Shown: positions 1 through 5,719 of the stretch, piece after piece
How positions within the stretch are numbered: the first letter of the stretch is position 1
Layout: every line of letters starts with the position of its first letter
DNA from: Bacillota bacterium
GTDB lineage: Bacteria > Bacillota > Bacilli > Alicyclobacillales > SLC66
Length of the DNA: 6,132 nt
Direction of reading: 5' to 3'
NCBI GenBank assembly: GCA_021846145.1
Contig: JAJZCJ010000199.1
Location: forward strand, 1 to 6,132
Position numbers and translations under genes: made by a program
The notes under the pieces: model-generated
Databases searched by the model: none
Seen by the model: only the letters and a program-made list of their open reading frames with translations
What the model was told of the DNA's origin: nothing

Positions 1-1
1 C

Positions 2-489
2 GCACCCAATGATGCCTTTGTTGCCGTTGAAGTGTTTAAAAACCGAGTCCAGAACTATGTTTTTACCTCGTCGATGGCTGTGTACCGGGATAGTAATGAG
101 GCATGGGTGGAAGAGGGGTTTGACCCATACCGTTATCCTGTGAGGCGGGGTAATCGTAGTGATTTTGACTATGCAGAGGGGAAGCGTTTGGCGGAGGCAG
201 TCTTTTACCAACACGCCACTTTCTGCATTGGATTGCTGAAAACCGTTTGGTTGGATCGATAAACGCATGCTCCGAGGGAGTAATTACATGGAGAGATTTC
301 TTCTCTGTTCTAGAAGAACACATAGAGCGTACAGCCGTTATAGTGACACAAACGGGAGAAGACGATATGTCGCCCTATAGTGAGAGTGCTTCTCGTTACA
401 TGGACACTCGAAAAGCCAAAGAAGCGGGTTATACGTTTGAGACGTTGGAAGAGTGGTTACCGAACGTGATTCAACATTTAACTAGTTAA
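2..489 (+). pseudogene. NAD-dependent epimerase/dehydratase (extended SDR) remnant, 5' cut by window, internal deletion and frameshift
   Basis: The first reading frame runs from base 2 to about 219 and contains the extended-SDR features FTSSMAVY and the catalytic YxxxK (YAEGK, bases 170-184). Near 217-222 the homology jumps to another frame, starting HFLHWIAENRLVGSINACSEG and ending at the stop at 487-489. The second part resembles the C-terminus of the same family (GxxNACSxG, then SPY...YMDTxKAxxAG and a final WLP). Relatives I know have roughly 60 more residues between the two halves, covering the RFPIVLGP-type substrate segment. An internal deletion that also shifted frame is therefore inferred. 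The first frame reaches a stop at 260-262, so no full-length product can be made. The true start lies left of the window. The family is fairly certain; the substrate is unknown. Confidence 0.75.
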
Positions 490-834
490 CCCTTTCCATT
501 TTTAGAACATCATTGAAAGCTCTGAACAACCTCGTCCGCGAACACGAAAGGATTTTGTATGAAAATGCAGTCTTCTAGCCGGGTACCTTGCGGGACTATC
601 GGGCAGGATAATTCAGTAAGGCCCCGTTGAAAAAGGCAAACACCAATATAACTAGCACATACATGAATTATTTAATTATGAAACGGTATGTAAAAATTAT
701 CTCCACAACAGAGTGACCAAAACAGTAAACATAAAGGGCCGCCTTCCTGTTTAGGTCGGCGGTTTCTTGTCAACGGAACATCGTCACTAAGTTCATGATA
801 TTCGCGCCAACGAAGCTTTAGAAATGAATTTCCT
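490..834. other. Gene-free spacer between epimerase remnant and first SDR
   Basis: No convincing gene is present here. The minus strand between about 480 and 640 shows a longish reading frame interrupted by two stops (including KTAFSYKILSCSRTRLFRAF), which might be debris of something coding, but I cannot assign it. The stretch around 630-720 is AT-rich. The only structured element is the hairpin at 739-762. Confidence 0.5.
739..762. terminator. Hairpin, probable transcription terminator
   Basis: CCGCC (739-743) pairs with GGCGG (758-762). An inner CCT/AGG stem (746-748/753-755) closes a GTTT loop, with a two-base internal mismatch between the stems. On the plus strand it is followed by TTTCTT. 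On the minus strand it is followed by CCCTTTATGTTT, about 70 bases past the stop of the SDR gene at 835-1587. It could end that transcript. The U tract is imperfect in both directions, so the direction is left open. Confidence 0.5.
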
Positions 835-1587
835 TTATTGAAGAGCACCGCCGCTAACCAATAGACGTTGCCCACTGACATAGGATGACAGGTCGCTGGC
901 GAAAAACTCGGCCACATTGGCCACATCGTCTAACGTACCTAATCGCCGCATTGGATGTGCTTGGGTAAGCGTATGTTTAAATTCCCCTCTATCTTCTGGG
1001 TTCGTCCATAATCCCGCACCCTCTATAACAGTCGGGACGATTGTATTCACCGTGACGCCTCGATATCCGATTTCCTTCGCCAGAGCCTCGACAAGATACA
1101 TCGGTGCTACCTTGCTGCTACCATACAAAGCATAACCAGCCATGGCACTAGTGGTAGTGCTTGACGAAATGTAGATAATGCGTCCGTTATCTGCCACGTG
1201 TTTTGCGGCTTCTTGTATGGTGAAAAATGCACCCTTGGTATTTACTTCAAATAGTCTGTCATACTGTTCTTCCGTGATATCAACTGTCGGAACGTTAACA
1301 ACCTCAATGCCCGCGTTCGCGACGACAATGTCAATCTTGCCGAGTTTCTTCAGTGTTGTCTGGAACATATTCCTGACCTCGGCGACCTTGGCAATATCAG
1401 CTTGAATAGCTAGCGCCTTCACTCCATAGGCCTGTAAATTGGAAACGGTGATTTCTGCGGCAGTTCTATTGTTCGTATAATTGACGACAACATCGGCCCC
1501 TAAAGACGCATATCTTTCCGCAATGGCTTTTCCGATTCCACGTCCCGATCCTGTTATCAATGCCACTTTGTTTCTTAGGTTAGTCAA
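835..1587 (-). CDS. SDR family NAD(P)-dependent oxidoreductase (FabG-like fold), 250 aa
   Basis: A classical cytosolic short-chain dehydrogenase/reductase that reduces or oxidises a carbonyl/alcohol substrate with NAD(P)(H). The Rossmann motif TGSGRGIG is at residues 12-19, NAG at 91-93, the catalytic Asn at N116 (EVNTKG), Ser at S142 and YxxxK at Y155/K159, so the tetrad is complete. The C-terminus SGQRLLVSGGALQ is the usual family ending, and 250 aa is the normal length. Arg16 in the glycine motif is compatible with NADPH use. I chose the TTG start at 1585-1587 because AAAGGAGA lies 8 bases upstream and the protein then begins MTNLRNKVALITG. The reading frame is open up to 1659, but that extension runs through the promoter and operator. 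It is transcribed alone. A perfect palindrome at 1612-1628 implies repression by an unlinked regulator. The substrate cannot be told from sequence. Confidence 0.92.
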   Translation of the reverse strand: MTNLRNKVALITGSGRGIGKAIAERYASLGADVVVNYTNNRTAAEITVSNLQAYGVKALAIQADIAKVAEVRNMFQTTLKKLGKIDIVVANAGIEVVNVPTVDITEEQYDRLFEVNTKGAFFTIQEAAKHVADNGRIIYISSSTTTSAMAGYALYGSSKVAPMYLVEALAKEIGYRGVTVNTIVPTVIEGAGLWTNPEDRGEFKHTLTQAHPMRRLGTLDDVANVAEFFASDLSSYVSGQRLLVSGGALQ

Positions 1588-1611
1588 GGGATGTGTCTCC
1601 TTTTCGAATGT

Positions 1612-1652
1612 TACTGTCAGTGACAGTATGACTTCCGTCATTCTCAGTCCAA
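1612..1652 (-). promoter_or_regulatory. Promoter and 17-nt palindromic operator of the first SDR gene
   Basis: TACTGTCAGTGACAGTA (1612-1628) is a perfect inverted repeat with 8-bp arms around one central base. It overlaps a plausible -10 (CATACT on the minus strand, 1625-1630). A weak -35, TTGGAC (1647-1652), lies 16 bases further upstream. A dyad of this size over a -10 is typical of TetR-family operators. Its half-site differs from those beside the TetR gene at 2721, so a different regulator probably acts here. The palindrome is certain as sequence; the promoter assignment is moderate. Confidence 0.65.
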
Positions 1653-1672
1653 CGACCAAGTCTGCTTATTAC

Positions 1673-1734
1673 AAAAAAAGCTCGACGCAGGCCTCGGAGG
1701 TGATGCCATCGCACGTCTCCAGAGGTCCGCGTCG
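1673..1734 (-). terminator. Strong rho-independent terminator of the second SDR gene
   Basis: On the minus strand CGACGCGGACCTC (1734-1722) pairs with GAGGCCTGCGTCG (1695-1683), with one G-U pair and one mismatch. An inner GGAG/CTCC and GTG/CAC stem extends the hairpin. Two bases (AG) later comes GC and a run of seven T (1679-1673). It starts about 47 bases after the stop of the SDR gene at 1781 and separates that transcript from the promoter of the next SDR gene. Confidence 0.88.
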
Positions 1735-1780
1735 ACACACATAGGCTTTGGCACCACTCAACGCTCTGATGCTCTTGAAG

Positions 1781-2539
1781 TTACAGTGACATACCACCCG
1801 AAACCTCGATTCGCTGGGCATTAACCCAACGATTTGCGTCCGAGAGGAGCGAAGCGATAGCCTCTCCAACGTCCTCGGGTTCTCCGACACGACCGAGAGC
1901 CGTCATACCCCCGATAAGCTTCTTTAAGTCGGGATTGGTGCGGAGTCCGCTAAAATCTGTAGCGATAGCCCCTGGAGCGACAACGTTGACTGTGATCCCG
2001 CGTGGTCCCAGCTCTTTTGCCATGTACTTGGTAAGAACCTCAACGGCACCTTTCACAGATGCGTAAGCACCGCTTTCTGGAACCGCAAAGCGTGTAAGAC
2101 CTGTGGAGATGTTCACAATCCGGCCGCCATCATTGATTAGTGGCAAGAGTTTCTGCGTCAGAAAGAAGACTCCCTTGAAGTGCACTTCGTACAACTGATC
2201 CAATTCTTCCTCAGTTGTCTTTTCGAATGAGTTGTGGTGTGAGACACCCGCGTTATTCACGAGGTAGTCAAATTTCTCAACTCCCATGTCTTTAAGCGCA
2301 CCATGTACATTTTTTACAAAAGCATCAAATGAACGCACATTACCGGCATCGAACTGTAAGGCAATGGCCTTACGCCCAGTTTCACGGATCTGAGATACAA
2401 CTTTTTCTGCTTCTTCTTGATTAGAACGGTATGTGAAGATTGAATCAACACCTTGACTCGCAAGGCTGAGTACTGTGTTTTTGCCAATACCACGGCTTCC
2501 GCCTGTAACAAGGGCAATCTTTGTGTTAGGTTGCGTCAT
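1781..2539 (-). CDS. SDR family NADP-type oxidoreductase, 252 aa
   Basis: A classical short-chain dehydrogenase/reductase, probably soluble and NADP(H)-dependent. TGGSRGIG is at residues 12-19 with Arg16, and a second basic residue R38 follows strand beta-2 (TYRSN); this pair is the usual NADP(H) signature. NNAG is at 95-98, YxxxK at Y159/K163, and the ending is RIEVSGGMSL. Two catalytic-tetrad positions differ from the norm. The Asn of the NxKG motif is H120 (VHFKG), and the residue 13 before the catalytic Tyr is T146 (NIST), preceded by S145. I believe related Gram-positive SDRs share the His, so it may mark a subfamily rather than decay. The ATG start has GGGGAA 6 bases upstream. The gene is divergent from the TetR gene at 2721 and shares its operator region, so it is the likely target of that regulator. 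The substrate is unknown. Confidence 0.92.
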   Translation of the reverse strand: MTQPNTKIALVTGGSRGIGKNTVLSLASQGVDSIFTYRSNQEEAEKVVSQIRETGRKAIALQFDAGNVRSFDAFVKNVHGALKDMGVEKFDYLVNNAGVSHHNSFEKTTEEELDQLYEVHFKGVFFLTQKLLPLINDGGRIVNISTGLTRFAVPESGAYASVKGAVEVLTKYMAKELGPRGITVNVVAPGAIATDFSGLRTNPDLKKLIGGMTALGRVGEPEDVGEAIASLLSDANRWVNAQRIEVSGGMSL

Positions 2540-2580
2540 TGTGTATTCCCCATTCTTCGTTAGAGTTACCGGATAGTTTT

Positions 2581-2593
2581 AACCAATTTGGTT
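2581..2593. promoter_or_regulatory. Operator-like palindrome 1 in the SDR/tetR divergent region
   Basis: AACCAATTTGGTT is a perfect 13-nt inverted repeat around one central T, 42 bases upstream of the SDR start. It has an AACCAA/TTGGTT half-site similar to, but spaced differently from, the sites at 2610 and 2641. It may be a weaker or accessory regulator site, or part of the SDR promoter, which I could not resolve. Confidence 0.45.
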
Positions 2594-2609
2594 CAGCTCA
2601 TGTGAGATT

Positions 2610-2627
2610 TAACTAACCGGTTGGTTA
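2610..2627. promoter_or_regulatory. TetR-type operator 2 (central)
   Basis: TAACTAACCGGTTGGTTA is an 18-nt inverted repeat with a single mismatched pair (2614/2623). The core AACCGGTT is perfectly symmetric. Symmetry, length and position between divergent genes are those of an autoregulatory TetR-family operator. It shares the ACTAAC half-site with the palindrome at 2641. Confidence 0.75.
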
Positions 2628-2640
2628 CATCATATTTAAT

Positions 2641-2654
2641 ACTAACCAGTTAGT
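2641..2654. promoter_or_regulatory. TetR-type operator 3 (at the tetR promoter)
   Basis: ACTAAC-CA-GTTAGT has perfect 6-bp arms around two non-pairing bases. Its centre is 29 bp from that of the palindrome at 2610-2627, about three helical turns, and it uses the same half-site. It overlaps the proposed -35 of the regulator gene, so binding would block its transcription. Confidence 0.72.
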
Positions 2655-2680
2655 CAAGTGTATTGTTCGTGTGATATATT
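2651..2680 (+). promoter_or_regulatory. Probable promoter of the TetR regulator gene
   Basis: TATATT (2675-2680) matches the -10 consensus at five of six positions. TAGTCA (2651-2656), 18 bases upstream, matches the -35 at four of six. The -35 lies inside the palindrome at 2641-2654, consistent with autorepression. Transcription would start about 30-35 bases before the TTG start codon. Confidence 0.55.
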
Positions 2681-2720
2681 GAAAACATGAACTGGAAGCT
2701 TAGAAGAGGTGGTACATCCT

Positions 2721-3287
2721 TTGAGAAACGCTGAGGCAACTAAAGAAAGGATTTTAGAGGCGGCTATGGAGGAGTTCTCCTCCTACGGCATTGCGGGTGC
2801 GCGTGTTGACCGCATCGCTAAGAATGCTGGATGCAACAAGAATCTGATTTACATCTACTTTGACAATAAAGAAACACTTTTTAAAACTGTGCTCGAGAAA
2901 CACTTAACTCGCGTTTATGAGGAAATTTCCTTTACACCTGGCGATCTTTCTGGTTATGCGGTAAAAGTATTTGATTGGGCTATGACACATCCACATATAG
3001 TACGGTTAATGACATGGTATAGTTTGGAGCAGAAGGTAGACAATCTAATCGAGCGTGCTTCTGTCCGCGACAAGAAAATTAAAGCGATATTGGATGCGCA
3101 AAACGATGGCTTGGTGGGAACGACGTTCACTCCTGGCTTTCTTATGACTGCAATCATGGCCTTGGCCACCGCCTGGACACCAACACATCCATTCGGGCCG
3201 TCGCACGACCCAGATGACAAGATTCCGAGCGAGACACGGGAAGCAATCGCTAAGGCCATTAGTCTGATAACTAAAGGCGAAGATTGA
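2721..3287 (+). CDS. TetR/AcrR family transcriptional regulator, 188 aa
   Basis: A one-component dimeric repressor. The N-terminal TetR domain (residues about 5-55) reads ATKERILEAAMEEF, then GARVDRIAKNAG, then LIYIYFDNKETLF, the typical helix-turn-helix and YxYFxxKExL signature. The C-terminal ligand/dimer domain runs from about 60 to 188, is helical, and contains AMTHPHIVRLMTWYSLE, as in several drug- or metabolite-responsive members. I prefer the TTG at 2721 because AGAGGTGG lies about 7 bases upstream. An in-frame GTG at 2709 overlaps that site and has no good Shine-Dalgarno of its own. Length is normal for the family. It is divergent from the SDR gene at 1781-2539, and the palindromes at 2581-2654 make autoregulation plus control of that SDR the likely circuit. 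The inducer is unknown. Confidence 0.92.
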   Translation: MRNAEATKERILEAAMEEFSSYGIAGARVDRIAKNAGCNKNLIYIYFDNKETLFKTVLEKHLTRVYEEISFTPGDLSGYAVKVFDWAMTHPHIVRLMTWYSLEQKVDNLIERASVRDKKIKAILDAQNDGLVGTTFTPGFLMTAIMALATAWTPTHPFGPSHDPDDKIPSETREAIAKAISLITKGED

Positions 3288-3288
3288 C

Positions 3289-3471
3289 ATGGAATTTATT
3301 GTAGCCGAGTTTAGTACAGGGAATGCCCCCTCTTTACAGGTCGGGAACGTTAATCCAAGTGCAAGTTCTTCCAATCTTCTTAAAGAATTTCAGAGCAAGT
3401 TTCTTGCACATACGGGGGCGAATGTGCAAGAAGCTGAAATCGACAAATTACATATAAATATAAATAATTGA
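3289..3471 (+). CDS. Small hypothetical protein, 60 aa
   Basis: An ATG-started frame one base after the stop of the TetR gene, with AAAGG 11 bases upstream, so it could be translated from the same transcript. The product has no signal peptide or membrane segment. It is rich in Ser/Asn, with a possible amphipathic stretch (LLKEFQSKFLAHTG) and an AT-rich asparagine-ending tail (HININN). I recognise no family. It may be a real small gene or the start of a longer gene now cut by the decayed region to the right. Confidence 0.4.
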   Translation: MEFIVAEFSTGNAPSLQVGNVNPSASSSNLLKEFQSKFLAHTGANVQEAEIDKLHININN

Positions 3472-3743
3472 ATAAAAATTCGGAGTTTGAATTGGTGATT
3501 GGACTCAGTATTAAACTGTTGTTGGGTAATGTTAGTATGGAAATGCTGGATTAAAAACAGATGAAACATTAGATAATAGATAGATGACGATAGGAACATA
3601 CCTCAATTTGATAAGGATTTTTTAGTACGTACTTTCTGGGTATCGTCGCCCCTCGCCTTCACCATGCATAACCGCGACCCATATTTTAGGCGGAACCTAG
3701 TCTCCATGCGAGATTGGGTTTTTGATTTACAAGGAGTGGTTTA
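3472..3743. other. Gene-free stretch with structured elements and no ORF
   Basis: No coding frame of useful length is present. The first half is AT-rich and featureless. The second half holds a 10-bp perfect palindrome AGTACGTACT (3624-3633) and a bulged hairpin in which TGGG (3637-3640) pairs with CCCA (3678-3681) and TCGC (3646-3649) with GCGA (3674-3677). A convincing terminator at 3694-3723 and a strong ribosome binding site at 3731-3736 follow. The order resembles a regulated leader or small-RNA gene, but I recognise no known class. Confidence 0.45.
3694..3723 (+). terminator. Rho-independent terminator, no obvious gene upstream
   Basis: AACCTAGTCTC (3694-3704) pairs along all 11 positions with GAGATTGGGTT (3710-3720), using two G-U pairs, around a CATGC loop. 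T residues run on from the stem (3719-3723). The G-U pairs become A-C mismatches on the other strand, so the plus strand is the functional direction. The nearest plus-strand coding frame ends 220 bases upstream. It may terminate the TetR/small ORF transcript or a leader RNA. Confidence 0.72.
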
Positions 3744-4039
3744 TTGTATGGTCAACTAACTCTCATTGTTGTTTTGCGCGGAGGAATGGGGATGAGACAG
3801 TGAAAATCTACTATCGAAAAACTACGAGCCATTTCGCATGAAGAAGAGCGGGTGATACTCGCGACGGGTCGATTTGTCGGAGAGGAACCCTGCAACAATA
3901 TGCTGGACGACTTCATCGAATGAACGTTTTAAAACAGGAAGTACAAATCGATGACTATATTGACGAGCATGTCCCTATGTTTTTACGCATGCTTAAAGGA
4001 TATCAAGCGATGGGTTATACTGAGCGTGTGACTAGATAA
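3744..4039 (+). pseudogene. DEAD/DEAH-box (superfamily 2) helicase C-terminal remnant, multiply broken
   Basis: Homology begins around TLIVVLRGGMGMRQ (about 3760-3800). It crosses an in-frame TGA at 3801-3803, continues as KSTIEKLRAISHEEERVILATGRFVGE (3804-3884), then shifts frame near 3885-3887. It resumes as TLQQYAGRLHRMN and runs to the TAA at 4037-4039, including VQIDDYIDEHVPMFLRM and QAMGYT. LATGRFVGEGFDD and QYAGRLHR correspond to helicase motifs V and VI of a large phage/restriction-associated SF2 helicase group. Intact relatives have about 18 residues (FDDARLDTLFLAMPxSWxG type) between the joined parts, so a small deletion is inferred. The N-terminal helicase domain is absent. A TTG at 3744 with AAGGAG 7 bases upstream is in frame but reaches only 19 codons before the TGA. 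No active helicase can be made. Confidence 0.8.
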
Positions 4040-4088
4040 GAATAAGAACTGAGATGGAATTACGTGTTCTTTTTAGAATGGTTCAGTT

Positions 4089-4094
4089 TATAAT
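4089..4094 (+). promoter_or_regulatory. Possible -10 element upstream of the toxin-antitoxin module
   Basis: TATAAT is a perfect -10 hexamer preceded by GTT, but no good -35 lies 16-18 bases upstream (GTTCTT is weak). It is 112 bases before the antitoxin-like start, so the leader would be long and would contain the repeat cluster at 4154-4183. The call is tentative because the region is AT-rich. Confidence 0.3.
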
Positions 4095-4153
4095 GAAATT
4101 GAATGATAAGGCATGGTTCTTTGGGGCAAACAGAATGGTAAATCTCGGTGTCA

Positions 4154-4183
4154 TTCGTATGTGGTAACGTATGGCTATACGAA
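4154..4183. repeat. Inverted repeat, candidate operator of the toxin-antitoxin module
   Basis: TTCGTAT (4154-4160) and ATACGAA (4177-4183) form perfect 7-bp arms separated by 16 bases. CGTATG also occurs as a direct repeat at 4156-4161 and 4168-4173, giving three copies of the CGTAT pentamer, the last inverted. It lies immediately before the ribosome binding site of the antitoxin-like gene. That is where such modules usually carry the site bound by their own antitoxin complex. Function is inferred. Confidence 0.4.
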
Positions 4184-4205
4184 ACGTTGAAAGGGCGGGA
4201 TTTTG

Positions 4206-4436
4206 ATGGCCTTGAATGAAAAGCTTGACCCTGATCTTGCGATAAAACTTCGGGATTTTTTGAAAAAAAATCACATTAGTCGTAAATGGATTGTGATTGA
4301 TATGGAGTCGGAGACTATAGAACTGAATGCTGCTGCTGATTTGGATGAAATTTTAAGTGCACCGCCGGACTTCACGGTGGAGGAAGCAGAAGTGGTCATT
4401 GAAAATATTCGACGCTCCCGTGAGGAGTGGATCTGA
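4206..4436 (+). CDS. Small acidic protein, putative antitoxin partner of PIN-domain toxin, 76 aa
   Basis: The protein begins MALNEKLDPDLAIKLRDFLKK and has a short strand-like segment SRKWIVIDMESETIEL (residues 25-40). The acidic C-terminal half contains AADLDEILSAPPDFTVEEAEVVIENIRRSREEW. A helical N-terminus and an acidic tail that could wrap a toxin are common in antitoxins. I do not recognise an AbrB, Phd, ribbon-helix-helix or MerR domain, so the family is unassigned. ATG at 4206 follows AAGGGCGGG; a TTG one codon earlier is possible. Its stop TGA abuts the TTG start of the PIN-domain gene, and that gene's GAGGAG site lies inside this coding region, so the two are translationally linked. 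The antitoxin role is inferred from this arrangement and size only. Confidence 0.7.
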   Translation: MALNEKLDPDLAIKLRDFLKKNHISRKWIVIDMESETIELNAAADLDEILSAPPDFTVEEAEVVIENIRRSREEWI

Positions 4437-4828
4437 TTGCCGGGATACTTACTTGATTCAAATATTAGAATTTATCTTCTGGCGAATGACGCATCTGTCA
4501 CCGAGTTTCTACGTAAGATAATTGGTCGGGGGATGCGTTTTTCTTTTCAGCCATTTCCGAGTGTGAGATCAGAAACAATCTAAAACATGGTGAACACCTT
4601 CGTGCAGATAGACTTTTGGATGAACGTCGAATTTTGGTCGTTGACTCAGGAGTGGCGAGAAGAGCTGCACAGATTCAGGTACAACAACGTGTAAACGGAC
4701 GATCGATTAAAACTCCCGACGCTCTTATTTTAGCCACAGCCATTGAACATGGCCTCGCTTTCGTATCAAGGGACAAACAACTTCGGTTTGCAAAAGCAGA
4801 ATATGGCGTAGAGTTCATTGAACCTTAA
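4437..4828 (+). pseudogene. PIN-domain ribonuclease toxin (VapC-like), frameshifted by one base in a G tract
   Basis: TTG at 4437 directly follows the upstream stop, with GAGGAG (4422-4427) 9 bases before it. The frame begins MPGYLLDSNIRIYLL and reads to IIGRG, then leaves homology at the five-G run 4528-4532 and hits a stop near 4574. From the same point a second frame continues DAFFFSAISECEI to the stop at 4826-4828. Restoring one G gives a 130-residue PIN protein, normal length for the family. Its acidic quartet would be complete: D7 (LLDSN), E42 (SAISECE), D95 (TPDALILATA) and D113 (FVSRDKQL). VapC-type toxins cut RNA, often tRNA, and are neutralised by the upstream partner. The lesion is so small that recent inactivation, slippage-based variation or a sequencing error are all possible. 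Confidence 0.85.
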
Positions 4829-4870
4829 GTTGGTTGGATGTGCGTAAATTTTGATATTTTTGTGGGTGGC

Positions 4871-5719
4871 TTAAATTCGTGGTTTTGTCCTTATGCGGCT
4901 CCCCCGTGTGATGAGTGGATTCAATTTGGCGACCAATTCAATGTCGTTGTCGCTACTATACTTTATGTTTTCTTTTTCCGAATAAGCAGTATCTCCGATG
5001 ACCATCTTGACGTTCACGCCAGCTATCTTACTTTTTTCAATCAGTGTCTGCAGTTGCTTGCCGTCATTCTTTTCACCCGTCGTGACAATAGCTGCCGTAA
5101 TCAGCCGTTCCTCGGTCATGGCAATATGCGTCTTGTACCCAAAGAAAGAGGAATTCGCGCTCTTATGCCCCACCCTTGCATCTTGGTCTGCCGAGATTCG
5201 CAGTTGCTCCAAGTCATCCGCGACCGTTTTTTTCAACAAATTAAGTGGTTCTTGTACTTTAGGAAGCTGGCAGACGCCTCCTTCTGATTCAAGCACGGTG
5301 ATGGGCTGTTGACAGTAACCGATTTCATCCTCTAGCACATCGGTTGTATTTTTCGCTGGGAACTTAGATTTCAGGGATTCATCGACCTTATAGACTGCTC
5401 TTCGCAGCTTTCGAAACTTGTTTAAGGAACGCGGCTCAATCACCGCGTCTTCCGGTGCCATGTCAAGAAAATATTTGAATGACATATCGTATTTGGATCG
5501 CTCGACGATGTCCACATCGGATAATTCAAAAATCGCCTTCAAAAGCAAGTACTTGAACATTCGAATCAGTTCAATGGCGTTTCGACCGTTGTCCAGATAG
5601 TAGTGTTCCTTGAGTTCATCATAAACGAAGGAGAAGTCAACTAGTTCATTAATCTGACGCAACATATTATCCTTGGGAATAATTAAGTGATAGAGCTCAA
5701 TGTATGGACTTAAAATCAT
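4871..5719 (-). pseudogene. IS1182-type transposase remnant, internal in-frame deletion and missing C-terminus
   Basis: The N-terminal InsH/DUF772-like domain is clear: LIIPKDNMLRQINELVDFSFVYDEL (residues 13-37), then NGRNAIELIRMFKYLLLK, then SFKYFLDMAPEDAVIEP...LNKFRKLR. At residue 106 (near base 5402) it passes directly to RAVYKVDESLKSKF. Intact relatives I know carry about 55-60 residues there, including the VDATHTKARYN segment with the first catalytic Asp. The central part is preserved (GHKSANSSFFGYKTHIAM at about 184-201, VIGDTAY with the second Asp D243). After LVAKLNPLITRG the homology ends, and the last residues up to 282 look like read-through into foreign sequence. Full-length members are about 450-550 aa, so the third catalytic residue is also lost. 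No ribosome binding site sits close to the ATG. It cannot be an active transposase. Confidence 0.85.

Noticed and set aside
480..640. Minus-strand frame with KTAFSYKILSCSRTRLFRAF as a possible gene or mobile-element tail
   Set aside because: It has two in-frame stops, no start with a ribosome binding site, and no family I can name.
835..1659. Longer start for the first SDR (274 aa)
   Set aside because: The extra 24 residues would be encoded by the promoter and operator, and the strong ribosome binding site fits the TTG at 1587.
2687..2734. Short leader peptide MNWKLRRGGTSFEKR overlapping the TetR start
   Set aside because: No ribosome binding site before its ATG and no attenuator-like structure; likely chance.
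3685..3723. T-box riboswitch reading of AGGCGGAACCTAG plus terminator
   Set aside because: The conserved T-box bulge sequence is not matched and no tRNA synthetase or amino-acid gene follows.
4838..5312. Plus-strand open frames opposite the transposase (149 and 104 aa)
   Set aside because: They lie antisense to a clearly homologous transposase sequence and carry no recognisable motif.
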